A stretch of DNA of 64,000 bases from Oceanicoccus sagamiensis. Its GTDB lineage: Bacteria; Pseudomonadota; Gammaproteobacteria; Pseudomonadales; Dasaniaceae. The stretch is taken from positions 1,860,001-1,924,000 of the forward strand of contig NZ_CP019343.1 in NCBI RefSeq assembly GCF_002117105.1, written 5' to 3'. The stretch's first letter is position 1; the number at the start of each line of letters is the position of its first letter. A program made the position numbers and the translations under genes. The notes beneath the pieces were generated by a model, which was given only the letters and a program-made list of their open reading frames with translations, did no database searches and was not told where the DNA came from. Shown piece after piece: positions 10,067-19,557 of this stretch.

Positions 10067-10110
10067 AAAAACGCAAAAAATTTCACGGTTGGAATATTTT
10101 TTGCGTTTTT
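10067..10110 (-). terminator. A/T-rich long hairpin between argB and slmA, possible argB terminator
   Basis: AAAAACGCAAAAAAT (10067-10081) is exactly complementary to ATTTTTTGCGTTTTT (10096-10110), a 15-base-pair stem with a 14-base loop. Only three pairs are G-C, so it is not a standard terminator. It is flanked on both sides by further T- and A-tracts. It could end argB transcription, or be a bent, protein-binding region near the slmA promoter. Confidence 0.5.
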
Positions 10111-10139
10111 TCCAGGGCATTTTTTTCCGTTATTCAGGC

Positions 10140-11051
<912 letters not shown>

Positions 11052-11074
11052 TTAAATGTGATCGAAAAGTGGTA

Positions 11075-13408
11075 TTAGAAACCAAACTGAAGGCTATTAT
11101 CAATGCCAGCCAGTTGATCTTTAAATTGGGATTGTATTCTGGCCATTGCCTCGTCGGTATCGGCTTCAAAGCGAAGAATCAACATCGGCGTGGTGTTTGA
11201 GGCCCTGACCAGGCCCCAGCCATCGGGGAAGTCTACGCGCAAACCATCCAGTGTGGAAATCTTGCCGTCTTCAAACTGAGCCGTGCTGACCAACTGCTCA
11301 ATAATCACAAACTTTTGCGACTCGGTGGTTTCAACTTTTAGCTCCGGAGAGCCGATGCTTTCCGGAAAGGCTTCCAGTTGCAGGTCCAGGTCCGGGTCGG
11401 TGGTGCTAAGAATTTCTATCAGTCTGGCCGCGGCGTACATCCCGTCATCAAAACCGAACCAGCGCTCTTTAAAGAAGATATGGCCGCTAAATTCGCCACC
11501 CAATAGGGCGCCGGTTTCAGCCATCTTTTCTTTCATAAAGGAGTGGCCGGTTTTCCACATAATGGGGCGGCCACCGTAGTTGCTAATTAGGGTGTTGAGG
11601 TTGCGTGTGCATTTAACATCAAACAGGACGTCGGCACCGGGGTTACGAGATACCACATCCTGGGCCAATAACATCAACAGGCGGTCGGCTGGTACTGACT
11701 TGCCTGAGGCGGTCACCACGCCCAGGCGGTCACCATCGCCATCAAAGGCAATGCCCAGGTCAGCTTGTTGCTCGTGTACGTGTTTTTTTAAATCCACGAG
11801 GTTGGCTTCAACGGTGGGGTCCGGGTGGTGGTTCGGGAAGTCGCCATCGACTTCGCAATAGAGAGGGATTACCTCGCAGCCCAGTTCTTCAAACAGCTGC
11901 GGTGCAATGGCACCTGCCACACCGTTACCGGCATCCAGGACGATTTTTAGGGGCTGGGCAATAGCGACATCATTGATAATGTAATCAATATAACTTTGCT
12001 CAATATCCTGCGCCTGATACTGGCCCCTGCCGCCGGCCAGGGTGTTAGTGTTAATGCGCTCTTTCAGTGAGCTAATGGCAGCTCCAGAGAGGGCCTTGCC
12101 GCCAATAACAATCTTGATGCCGTTATATTCTGAAGGGTTGTGGCTGCCGGTAATCATAACCCCGCTCTGGGTGCCCAGTTGGTGGGTTGCAAAATACATC
12201 AGCGGGGTGGGCTGGGTGCCGATATCGATAACATCCCGGCCACTGGCGGTTAGGCCCTTCACTAAAGCATCGCGAATTCTGGGTGAGCTGTGGCGGCCGT
12301 CGGCGGCAACAATCACGCTTTGCTGGCCCTGATCCAGAGCTTCACTACCTACCGCCAAGCCTATGGCATAAACTACTTCGTCGGTCAGCTCGGAATCGGC
12401 CAGACCGCGAATATCATAGGCGCGAAAGATAGCCTCTGGCAGGTGGTCGGGAAGGGATAAACCGTCCTCGTCCTCCTCGATTTCATCCAGCACTAATAGG
12501 GACTCTTCTTCCGGCGGCGCTGCCTTTGCGGGCTCTGGGCTGGGCGGCGGCGGGGGCTCTGGGCTCTGGCTGAGCTTTTCTTTGAGTTGCTCTGCCGCTT
12601 GATTAAACCCGGGTAGATTAAAGTCAGGCAGCGTTTTAGTTTTGGCTTTAAGCAATCGCTCTAAATTCTCTGCCAGCGCTTTCTGCAAGGTGATGACGGC
12701 ATTGGCGGCGGCCACCAGCGTGGCGAGTAAGGCCACTCCCATAATCAGCCAGAGGCTATTGGCACTGTGGCCACTTTTGGCAACCAGCTCCGCGGACGGT
12801 GTAAAGTTAAGCTGCCATTGGGAAACGGAAGCTTCTGCGGTGACCAGAAAATCATTATTGCCGGAGATCCCGGTAGAGGTAATCAGGTGGCGCTTGTTTT
12901 TAAATTGCTGAATTAACTGGGTCTGCCCCAGACTATTATCCAGTTGGCCAAACAGTGTCCGTAAGTACTGCTCATCCAGGGTGATTAGAATAGCGGCGCT
13001 GGCATATTTCTTATCGGTATCTTTAACCGGTTCAGCCAAAGAAAATAACCATTTGCCTTCAAATTTGTAGGCCTCAGGTTCGACGTTATTGCCGTTGCTG
13101 ACATGGCGTAATAAATCCAGTTCGATATTGTTGCGCAGCTTACGGCTCTCTTTATTGAGCGAGGCAATACCCAGTGGTCCCAGCTCAATCAGTTTGACGC
13201 TGACTGCCTCGGGAAAGGCTCTGCTCAGTTCTTCACGGTAGCGAGTGATGCTGTTTTTATCCTGTTGCTCCAGTGCGTCCAGCAGGTTTTCCGACAGGGC
13301 AATATTGGATAACCGTAGCCTAAGCTGAGTCAGGGCCTGGTCCAGCAGGGAGACCTGACTATCGGCCAGGCTTTGGGCTTGGGCCACAATGCTGGTATTG
13401 CTTATCAT
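11075..13408 (-). CDS. algC: Phosphomannomutase/phosphoglucomutase AlgC, long membrane-type form (main frame)
   Basis: This reading frame encodes 777 residues. Residues about 325-777 are an alpha-D-phosphohexomutase: FRAYDIRG, the phosphoserine loop TGSHNPSEYNG (Ser 422), the metal loop FDGDGDRLGVV and the C-terminal phosphate-binding RASNTTPMLILRFE. The enzyme interconverts hexose 1- and 6-phosphates for LPS, rhamnose and exopolysaccharide precursors. Residues 1-215 are a helical extracytoplasmic-looking domain, 218-242 a transmembrane helix (LWLIMGVALLATLVAAANAVITL), then a Pro-rich linker (about 282-300). The first transmembrane helix that such a topology needs is encoded just upstream in another frame (13405-13560). 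See the findings for the frameshift. Confidence 0.9.
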   Translation of the reverse strand: MISNTSIVAQAQSLADSQVSLLDQALTQLRLRLSNIALSENLLDALEQQDKNSITRYREELSRAFPEAVSVKLIELGPLGIASLNKESRKLRNNIELDLLRHVSNGNNVEPEAYKFEGKWLFSLAEPVKDTDKKYASAAILITLDEQYLRTLFGQLDNSLGQTQLIQQFKNKRHLITSTGISGNNDFLVTAEASVSQWQLNFTPSAELVAKSGHSANSLWLIMGVALLATLVAAANAVITLQKALAENLERLLKAKTKTLPDFNLPGFNQAAEQLKEKLSQSPEPPPPPSPEPAKAAPPEEESLLVLDEIEEDEDGLSLPDHLPEAIFRAYDIRGLADSELTDEVVYAIGLAVGSEALDQGQQSVIVAADGRHSSPRIRDALVKGLTASGRDVIDIGTQPTPLMYFATHQLGTQSGVMITGSHNPSEYNGIKIVIGGKALSGAAISSLKERINTNTLAGGRGQYQAQDIEQSYIDYIINDVAIAQPLKIVLDAGNGVAGAIAPQLFEELGCEVIPLYCEVDGDFPNHHPDPTVEANLVDLKKHVHEQQADLGIAFDGDGDRLGVVTASGKSVPADRLLMLLAQDVVSRNPGADVLFDVKCTRNLNTLISNYGGRPIMWKTGHSFMKEKMAETGALLGGEFSGHIFFKERWFGFDDGMYAAARLIEILSTTDPDLDLQLEAFPESIGSPELKVETTESQKFVIIEQLVSTAQFEDGKISTLDGLRVDFPDGWGLVRASNTTPMLILRFEADTDEAMARIQSQFKDQLAGIDNSLQFGF

Positions 13409-13560
13409 GGGGCGTTCAACCAGGGCGATATAGCTAAACCCCCGGCGATCATTATAACGCTGAGGACCGCGCTGCTAATAAGCGTGCTGAGTAATTTATT
13501 CTGTGGCTTGCTGCTAGCGTCACTTGCCGATTGGTTACTGCTTTTTTTCTTCTTAGCCAT
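13405..13560 (-). pseudogene. algC: N-terminal membrane anchor of AlgC, out of frame with the main part
   Basis: This frame gives 51 residues: a Lys/Ser-rich start (MAKKKKSSNQSASDASS) and a hydrophobic helix (LISSAVLSVIMIAGG). It then runs off-frame and ends in a TGA that overlaps the ATG of the 777-residue frame by four bases. Adding one G to the G5 run at 13439-13443 (coding strand) would join the helix to the main frame as MIAGGFSYIALVERPM, giving one protein of about 828 residues with two transmembrane helices. Alternative: a genuine small membrane protein translationally coupled to algC through ATGA. The single-protein reading is preferred because both halves then make sense. Confidence 0.7.
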
Positions 13561-13708
13561 TACTTACGCGGATGCTCGATAAAGTTAGGTTCTGTGGGGT
13601 TACAGATGGGGAGAATAAGCAAGCCCTTGAACGATTAGCTTAGTTTAGTATTTTCTGGCCGATTTGCTGGAAAATCCGCCTAAAATCCCCAGCGATGGCG
13701 TTGTTTTG

Positions 13709-14917
13709 TTAAGTTGCTCGGCTATTTTTATACTTTTCTGCGATTTCTGATAATAAACAACGACTTAATTGCTGCTTTGAAGCCAGAGCCATGGCTTTTT
13801 CGCCTCCATTCCAGATCACCGTAACGGCGTTGTTATCGCTATTAAAACCAATCTCGCTATCAGAGACATCATTGGCAATAATCAGGTCCAGCTTCTTTTT
13901 AGCCAGTTTGCCTTTGGCATAGCTAATCACATCTTGGGTTTCAGCGGCAAAGCCAATGGTAAAGGGGCGCTGCGGGTGGCTGGCGACTGCGGCGATTATA
14001 TCCGGGTTGCGCACCAGCTCAATCGACATCGAGTCCGCCGACTTTTTAATTTTCTGCTCAACAATCTGGGCGGGGCGATAATCGGCAACAGCGGCTGCGC
14101 CGATAAACATATCGCAATTGGCCAGACTATCCATTGCAGCTTGGTGCATTTGTTCGGCACTGTCTACATCAATACGTTTTACTCTCTCCGGGCTTACCAG
14201 AGCGACGGGGCCAGCAATTAAGGTGACCGAGGCGCCTGCCTCAACGGCGGCTTGAGCCAGGGCAAAGCCCATCTTGCCGGAGCTATGGTTACTGATATAG
14301 CGCACTGGGTCGATCGCTTCACGGGTGGGGCCTGCGGTAATTACCACATTAACGCCATCCAGCGCATTAGACTGAAACTGCTCGGCGGTCATCTCGGCTA
14401 AAGTGTCGGCCTCCAGCATGCGCCCGGGACCTATATCACCACAGGCCTGAGAGCCATCACCGGGGCCAAAAATAGCGACAGGCTTGTTAATCAGTGTTGC
14501 CAGATTGGCCTGAGTGGCAGCGTCGCGCCACATGGCCTGATTCATGGCTGGGGCAATGGCAATACCGGCATCGGTGGCCAAACAGACGGTGGTGAGTAGG
14601 TCATCGGCCTGACCGGTTGCCAGTCTGGCCATAAAGTCAGCGCTGGCGGGGGCGACTAATACCAAATCGGCCCAGCGAGCCAATTCGATATGGCCCATAG
14701 CGGCTTCGGCCTCAGTATCCAATAAATCACAGTGTACCGGGTTGCCAGACAGGGCCTGTAAGGTCAGTGGGGTAATAAATTCCTGGGCAGCCTTCGTCAT
14801 TACGACCCGGACTTCAGCACCAAAATCCTGTAGGCGGCGGATCAATTCAGCGGCTTTATAGGCAGCAATGCCCCCGGTAACACCTAGCAAAATCTGTTTG
14901 TTGTTAAGCTGTTGCAT
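13709..14917 (-). CDS. coaBC: Bifunctional phosphopantothenoylcysteine decarboxylase / phosphopantothenate-cysteine ligase
   Basis: The 402-residue protein joins both middle steps of coenzyme A synthesis. The N-terminal flavoprotein decarboxylase domain (CoaC, about 1-190) shows [36 protein letters not shown] and the PAMNQAMW motif. The C-terminal ligase (CoaB) shows [42 protein letters not shown] and the [12 protein letters not shown] segment. It is divergent from radC as in E. coli. The dut gene that usually follows coaBC is missing here; 148 bases separate it from the algC anchor. Confidence 0.96.
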   Translation of the reverse strand: MQQLNNKQILLGVTGGIAAYKAAELIRRLQDFGAEVRVVMTKAAQEFITPLTLQALSGNPVHCDLLDTEAEAAMGHIELARWADLVLVAPASADFMARLATGQADDLLTTVCLATDAGIAIAPAMNQAMWRDAATQANLATLINKPVAIFGPGDGSQACGDIGPGRMLEADTLAEMTAEQFQSNALDGVNVVITAGPTREAIDPVRYISNHSSGKMGFALAQAAVEAGASVTLIAGPVALVSPERVKRIDVDSAEQMHQAAMDSLANCDMFIGAAAVADYRPAQIVEQKIKKSADSMSIELVRNPDIIAAVASHPQRPFTIGFAAETQDVISYAKGKLAKKKLDLIIANDVSDSEIGFNSDNNAVTVIWNGGEKAMALASKQQLSRCLLSEIAEKYKNSRAT

Positions 14918-15022
14918 ATTTTTGTCTGTGGACTCTCGGCAAATCAGGACGGAGATTGTAAGATATGTGCACTCTTCAGGATAGTGAGAGCGTTATTAAC
15001 CTCTGTAATCAAGGATGACATT

Positions 15023-15697
15023 ATGGCAATTACCGATTGGCACCCCACTGAACGACCCCGTGAAAAACTGATTAAGCAAGGCCCCGCGGCTTTATCCGAC
15101 CCTGAGTTACTGGCTATATTCCTGCGCACGGGAGCACCGGGGCTCACCGCGGTAGATTTAGCACGGCTGTTAATTAATCAATATGGCAGCCTCAGGGGGC
15201 TGCTGGCTGCTGATTATGACCGGTTCTGTCAGGGCCGAGGTCTGGGCGAAGCCAAATATACCCAGTTGCAGGCGGTGCTGGAAATGTCCCGTCGACATAT
15301 GTACGAGCAAATGAGCCGGGGGGATGGTTTAACTAGCCCGAGCCTCACTCGTCAATACCTGTCGAACCGCCTTAGCGGTAAGCCCCAGGAGCAGTTCTGC
15401 TGCCTGTTTATGGATAGTCAGCATCGGGTTATCGCCTTTGAAACGCTATTCTATGGCACGATCGACGGGGCCAGTGTTTATCCCAGAGAGGTGCTTAGGC
15501 GCTGTTTAGATCATCATGCCGCGGCGGTAATCCTCGCGCACAACCACCCGAGTGGCTTCGCTGAGCCCAGCCAGGCCGATATCAGAATTACCCGTACTCT
15601 GGTTGATGCTTTAAACTTGGTGGATATCCGAGTGCTGGACCATTTTGTGGTCGGCGATGGTGAATTAGTCTCTTTTGCGGAAAGAGGGCTTATTTGA
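15023..15697 (+). CDS. radC: RadC/MPN-domain (JAMM) protein
   Basis: The 224-residue protein is called from ATG 15023 ([17 protein letters not shown]), with AAGGA seven bases before it; a longer reading from 14912 overlaps the coaBC start and is not credible. The N-terminal helix-hairpin-helix-like part ([18 protein letters not shown]) is followed by the JAB/MPN metal-binding motif [19 protein letters not shown], with the EVLR glutamate upstream. RadC is widespread and once linked to DNA repair, but its biochemical role is unsettled. Divergent to coaBC and next to rpmBG, as in E. coli. Confidence 0.94.
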   Translation: MAITDWHPTERPREKLIKQGPAALSDPELLAIFLRTGAPGLTAVDLARLLINQYGSLRGLLAADYDRFCQGRGLGEAKYTQLQAVLEMSRRHMYEQMSRGDGLTSPSLTRQYLSNRLSGKPQEQFCCLFMDSQHRVIAFETLFYGTIDGASVYPREVLRRCLDHHAAAVILAHNHPSGFAEPSQADIRITRTLVDALNLVDIRVLDHFVVGDGELVSFAERGLI

Positions 15698-15717
15698 GCC
15701 AACTTTTTGGGCTTTTT
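15697..15717 (+). terminator. Weak terminator at the end of radC
   Basis: AGCCAA (15697-15702) can pair with TTGGGCT (15707-15713) with one bulged G, followed by TTTT. The stem is short and begins in the radC stop codon. Confidence 0.4.
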
Positions 15718-15728
15718 CCAAGTTTAAG

Positions 15729-15757
15729 TTGCGATCGATTAGGTGTTCTGGTATAAA
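15729..15757 (+). promoter_or_regulatory. Sigma-70 promoter for rpmB-rpmG, GC-rich discriminator
   Basis: TTGCGA (15729-15734), a 17-base spacer and TATAAA (15752-15757) match a housekeeping promoter (4/6 and 5/6). The bases after the -10 (GTCGCGCTCC) are G+C rich, the discriminator type common in ppGpp-controlled ribosomal promoters. It is about 157 bases upstream of rpmB. Confidence 0.6.
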
Positions 15758-15913
15758 GTCGCGCTCCGTTCGGGCAGGTGTTCTCAGGTGAGCTTTACTG
15801 TGAGCTTTTAAGTTAGCATCTCCATCCGGCTTTTACCTTGTTGGATGATGGCAATGATGGTTTTTAAGTCCCGAGAAACCGTTTATTTATTTTATTATTG
15901 GAAGTGACGAATC

Positions 15914-16150
15914 ATGTCCAGAGTATGTCAGGTTACCGGCAAGCGCCCAGTAACAGGAAACAACGTTTCCCACGCAAAAAATCGTACGCGTCGTCGTTTT
16001 TTGCCCAACTTGCACCGTCATCGTTTTTGGGTAGAGAGCGAGAACCGCTTTGTTTCACTGCGTGTATCTGCAAAAGGTATGCGTATCATTGATAAAAAGG
16101 GTATCGATACAGTACTAGCTGATTGTCGCGCCCGTGGCGAGAAGGTATAA
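15914..16150 (+). CDS. rpmB: Ribosomal protein bL28
   Basis: The 78-residue basic protein begins [21 protein letters not shown] and ends in [16 protein letters not shown], the normal bL28 form of Gammaproteobacteria. It belongs to the large subunit. It is followed after 10 bases by rpmG with a strong TAAGGAG ribosome site, and the pair forms the conserved rpmBG unit. Confidence 0.98.
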   Translation: MSRVCQVTGKRPVTGNNVSHAKNRTRRRFLPNLHRHRFWVESENRFVSLRVSAKGMRIIDKKGIDTVLADCRARGEKV

Positions 16151-16160
16151 GGAGTAGATC

Positions 16161-16328
16161 ATGGCTAAAAGCGCACGCGATAAGATCAAATTGGTTTCTA
16201 CTGCTGGTACAGGTCACTTCTACACCACAGATAAGAACAAACGCAACACGCCTGACAAGATGGTATTTAAGAAATACGACCCTGTTGTTCGTAAGCACGT
16301 TGAATATAAAGAATCTAAAATCAAGTAA
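16161..16328 (+). CDS. rpmG: Ribosomal protein bL33
   Basis: This is a 55-residue gene starting at ATG 16161 behind AAGGAG. The product begins [20 protein letters not shown] and contains [19 protein letters not shown], with the family's usual length. The zinc-binding cysteines of some bL33 forms are absent, as in the E. coli type. It is co-transcribed with rpmB and followed by a strong terminator 16 bases after the stop. Confidence 0.97.
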   Translation: MAKSARDKIKLVSTAGTGHFYTTDKNKRNTPDKMVFKKYDPVVRKHVEYKESKIK

Positions 16329-16344
16329 TTGATCGCTGATTCTA

Positions 16345-16372
16345 AAAAGCCCGACTTCGCTCGGGCTTTTTT
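16345..16372 (+). terminator. Rho-independent terminator after rpmG
   Basis: AAAAGCCCGA (16345-16354) and TCGGGCTTTT (16361-16370) form a perfect 10-base-pair stem with a 6-base loop and a T-run. Confidence 0.92.
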
Positions 16373-16477
16373 GTGCCTAATAGATAGTGATCGATACTTG
16401 CTATCTGAGGCAAATACCTTAATTAAGGCCCAGCGTATTGTAGCGTCGGCGTTTGAAGCTACTGAGAGCCTGGACAT

Positions 16478-16549
16478 TGTAGGGTGGATTATAATCCACC
16501 AAGCTCAGTCAGTCGCCGCCATAAGCGGTGGATTATAATCCACCCTACG
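16478..16549. repeat. REP-like palindrome pair (locus B)
   Basis: Two perfect GGTGGATTATAATCCACC palindromes (16483-16500 and 16527-16544) lie 26 bases apart. GTAGG precedes the first and CCTACGG follows the second, so the pair as a whole is also an inverted repeat. The region between it and mutM contains broken copies of another common repeat type (CTGGATTCCC...CGCAGGAGTGACGG, 16604-16630), which runs to nine bases before the mutM start. Confidence 0.85.
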
Positions 16550-16638
16550 GGCTAAAGTATTTGTCCCGGATAGGGATACGCTAAGGCGGGAACCCCGTGA
16601 CACTGGATTCCCCCTTCGCAGGAGTGACGGAAAGACCT

Positions 16639-17453
16639 ATGCCCGAATTACCAGAAGTAGAAACCACCCGCCGCGGTATAGCGCCCCATATTGACGGCCA
16701 TACTATCAACAAGCTGGTTGTGCGTCAGCCCAGCCTGCGCTGGCCCGTACCCGATAATCTGCCCCGACTGATGAAGGGCAAGGTGATTCAGTCGGTTGAG
16801 CGCCGGGCAAAATATATCTTACTGAGGCTGTCCAATGGCACAGCCATCCTCCATCTGGGGATGTCAGGCAGCCTGCGTATTATCGAGGCCGATGAGCCTC
16901 CTATGGCCCACGATCATGTCGATATGGTTCTCGATAGCGGCCAGGCCCTGCGTTTTACCGACCCGCGTCGCTTTGGTTGCTTGCTGTGGCAGGGTGCCAA
17001 AGAAGATACCCACAAATTACTGGCCTCTTTAGGCCCTGAGCCCTTATCAGAGGACTTTGATGGCGAGCGCCTATTCCAGCTCTCTCGCGGGCGCAAGTCT
17101 GCGGTTAAGACCTTTATTATGGACAATAAAAATGTTGTCGGGGTAGGGAATATCTATGCCAATGAGGCCCTGTTTGCCGCAGGTATCAGGCCTGACCGTG
17201 CCGCGGGCAGAATATCCCGCCAGCGCTATCTGCTGTTGGCTGATGAAATTAAGCAGGTATTAGCCAGAGCGATAGAGCAGGGGGTACCACCCTGAGGGAT
17301 TTTGTGGGAGGTGATGGCAAGCCGGGCTACTTTAAACAGCAGTTAAAGGTCTATGGCCGGGGCGATGAGCTCTGCCTGAACTGCAAGGGGGAGTTAACCG
17401 AAATCCGCCTTGGTCAGCGCAGCACGGTTTACTGTCGTCGTTGCCAGCGTTAG
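16639..17453 (+). pseudogene. mutM: Formamidopyrimidine-DNA glycosylase MutM, interrupted by a one-base frameshift
   Basis: Fpg/MutM removes 8-oxoguanine from DNA by base excision repair. From ATG 16639 the protein begins [13 protein letters not shown], where mature Pro at the N-terminus is the catalytic residue, and continues through FTDPRRFG and [13 protein letters not shown]. The frame then breaks: after EQG it reads VPP and stops at 17295. With one more G in the run 17280-17284 it would read [20 protein letters not shown] and continue to TAG 17451-17453, ending in the zinc finger (CLNC ... YCRRCQR). The intact form would be about 271 residues, the family's normal size. As written, the truncated product lacks the zinc finger needed for DNA binding. 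Confidence 0.9.
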
Positions 17454-17636
17454 TGGCCTCATCGTGTGCAAATTCACAGATTGGGCAGTTTTTTCGATTC
17501 TCTAGACGACGAATCCCGGATTTAAGTCTATGATTACTTCAAATATGGGACGTAACTGGTTATCCCCCAATAGATTTTTGTTATATCAACTTAGTGAACA
17601 AGCAAGGCTTGAAAGCGTTTTACGGAGAGAATTAAC

Positions 17637-17987
17637 ATGCGGAAAATAATGCAAACATTAGCGGATAAACTAAGCCGCGCTGGCTTGGTGCTGAGCATGG
17701 CCATGTTATTGATGCTGCCCCAGATGGGCTATACACAGGCCGTAGACGAAGACCCTACCGCACTGGCTATGGCGGGTGATTTGGTGATAGCCAGGCCGCT
17801 GCTACTAGTAGCCACCGTTGTTGGCACCGTGTTCTATGTGGTGAGCTTGCCTTTTTCACTGGCTGGTGGCAACGCGGCTGAAGCTGGCGAAACTCTGGTG
17901 GTAGGCCCTGCCAAATCGACCTTTGTTCGCTGTTTAGGCTGTACTCGCTCAGGCTATAAGAAAGACGTCGCCAAATACGAAGACTAA
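17637..17987 (+). CDS. Conserved small membrane/exported protein of unknown function
   Basis: The 116-residue protein has a hydrophobic N-terminal segment ([16 protein letters not shown]) and a second one ([26 protein letters not shown]). The C-terminal signature is [18 protein letters not shown], with two closely spaced cysteines. Similar short proteins occur in Pseudomonas and relatives, sometimes labelled as transporters without proof; I assign no function. A GGAGAG ribosome site precedes the ATG. The 183-base gap upstream, after mutM, shows no clear gene. A strong terminator follows. Confidence 0.7.
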   Translation: MRKIMQTLADKLSRAGLVLSMAMLLMLPQMGYTQAVDEDPTALAMAGDLVIARPLLLVATVVGTVFYVVSLPFSLAGGNAAEAGETLVVGPAKSTFVRCLGCTRSGYKKDVAKYED

Positions 17988-18000
17988 GACCCGATACAAA

Positions 18001-18036
18001 AAAACGGCCTATTGGGAAACCAATAGGCCGTTTTTT
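18001..18036. terminator. Bidirectional rho-independent terminator
   Basis: ACGGCCTATTGG (18004-18015), a GAAA loop and CCAATAGGCCGT (18020-18031) form a 12-base-pair stem with A-runs on the left and T-runs on the right. It separates the convergent small membrane protein gene and the ferredoxin gene and can serve both. Confidence 0.93.
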
Positions 18037-18051
18037 ATTGCCTGTTCAAAG

Positions 18052-18312
<261 letters not shown>

Positions 18313-18792
18313 TTAGGCGCTGAAGCGGTCATTCAGTGCCGTGTTGACCACCGCGGGAACAAATTGGCTAACATCGCCGCCCATAGCGGCTATCTCGCGG
18401 ACCAGCGAAGAAGAGATACAGGCCAGCCCCGGTGAAGGGGGCAGGAAAATAGTCTCAAAATTAGTTTGCATGGCGCGGTTCATATCCGCCATCTGCATTT
18501 CATACTCAAAGTCCTTCATTGAGCGGACACCCCGCAGCACCGTGGTACTGCCTTTGTTGGCGGCGAAATTGACCAGCAGCTCACTAAAACCACAGACTTC
18601 GATATTATCCAAATGGGCCAGTGCCTGTTGGCATAGCCCAATCCGCTGCTCCAGATCAAACATCGGCTGCTTCTTCTGGCTATAGGCAATCCCCAGTACC
18701 ACCTTATCGAATAGCTTGGCGGCTCTTTCCACCAAATCAATATGGCCGTTGGTAATTGGGTTAAAGGTGCCGGGATAAATCACGGTAGTCAT
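18313..18792 (-). CDS. coaD: Phosphopantetheine adenylyltransferase
   Basis: The 159-residue enzyme adenylates 4'-phosphopantetheine, the penultimate step of coenzyme A synthesis. The nucleotidyltransferase motif appears as YPGTFNPITNGHIDLVERA with the TxGH-like NGH, and the second motif as SSLVREIAAMGGDVSQFVP. VLRGVRSMKDFEYEMQMADMNR is also family-typical. It lies between rsmD and the ferredoxin gene on the same strand. Confidence 0.97.
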   Translation of the reverse strand: MTTVIYPGTFNPITNGHIDLVERAAKLFDKVVLGIAYSQKKQPMFDLEQRIGLCQQALAHLDNIEVCGFSELLVNFAANKGSTTVLRGVRSMKDFEYEMQMADMNRAMQTNFETIFLPPSPGLACISSSLVREIAAMGGDVSQFVPAVVNTALNDRFSA

Positions 18793-18843
18793 GGCTAACT
18801 CTCATTCATTTCGGATTGGCAATAATCGCCTAATGTCGGGCGA

Positions 18844-19443
18844 TTATACCTGTCTTGGCAATTTATATAAGCGGTAGCAGACCTGGCCGGCGGTTTTCTC
18901 TCTATGCAGCAGCCATTGGGGCGGTAGCTCAGGCAGGGCTTCGTCCTTGCCCATTTCCAGATACAGCCAGCCATCAGGCTTAAGCATGGCTTGTTGATCA
19001 ATCAGTTGAATACAGCGCTGGGCGAGGTCTTGTCGGAATGGTGGGTCGAGGAAAATAACGTCATAGCGGTTGCCAGCGTTCTGTTGTAACCAGTCAGCGG
19101 CATTAGCCTGTGATACATGCCCATGGTTGGCGTCGAGCAGCTGTAGATTATCCCGCAACTGACGGGTCGCCGATTGGGCGTTATCCACCAGGTCCACCAG
19201 ACTGGCACCCCGTGACAGGGCTTCCAGCCCCAGTGCACCGCTGCCAGCAAAAAGATCGAGGCATTGGGCGCCATGGATATCTGCGCTCAGCCAATTAAAA
19301 ACCGTTTCACGGACCCGGTCAGTGGTCGGGCGTAGGCCATCAACTGAGGGAAAGCTGAGTTTGCGGCCACGCCACTGGCCACCGATTATCCGCAGTTGAT
19401 TCGAGGGGGCGTTAGCTGATCGCCTGGTCTTTGCTTTACTCAT
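18844..19443 (-). CDS. rsmD: 16S rRNA (guanine-966-N2)-methyltransferase
   Basis: The 199-residue protein shows the RsmD order: LRIIGGQWRGRKLSFPSVDGLRPTTDRVRETVFNWL near the N-terminus, the SAM-binding DLFAGSGALGLEALSRGA, and the catalytic DPPF motif (VIFLDPPFRQDL). It methylates G966 of 16S rRNA in the small subunit. It is divergent from ftsY, the standard gammaproteobacterial arrangement, across 114 bases with no convincing promoter by eye. Confidence 0.95.
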   Translation of the reverse strand: MSKAKTRRSANAPSNQLRIIGGQWRGRKLSFPSVDGLRPTTDRVRETVFNWLSADIHGAQCLDLFAGSGALGLEALSRGASLVDLVDNAQSATRQLRDNLQLLDANHGHVSQANAADWLQQNAGNRYDVIFLDPPFRQDLAQRCIQLIDQQAMLKPDGWLYLEMGKDEALPELPPQWLLHREKTAGQVCYRLYKLPRQV

Positions 19444-19557
19444 TGCTTTCTTGTGGTTTTGAGGCCTTATTGATTCAGTAATTGAGGCTCCGTTTCAAGC
19501 CGCAAGGATGGTAGGATAGCACCCTTGTGAAAAGAGTAATGAGTAATTATAAAATCC

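Noticed and set aside
16329-16538. 69-residue frame after rpmG
   Set aside because: It runs through the rpmG terminator and a REP-like repeat pair and lacks a ribosome site.
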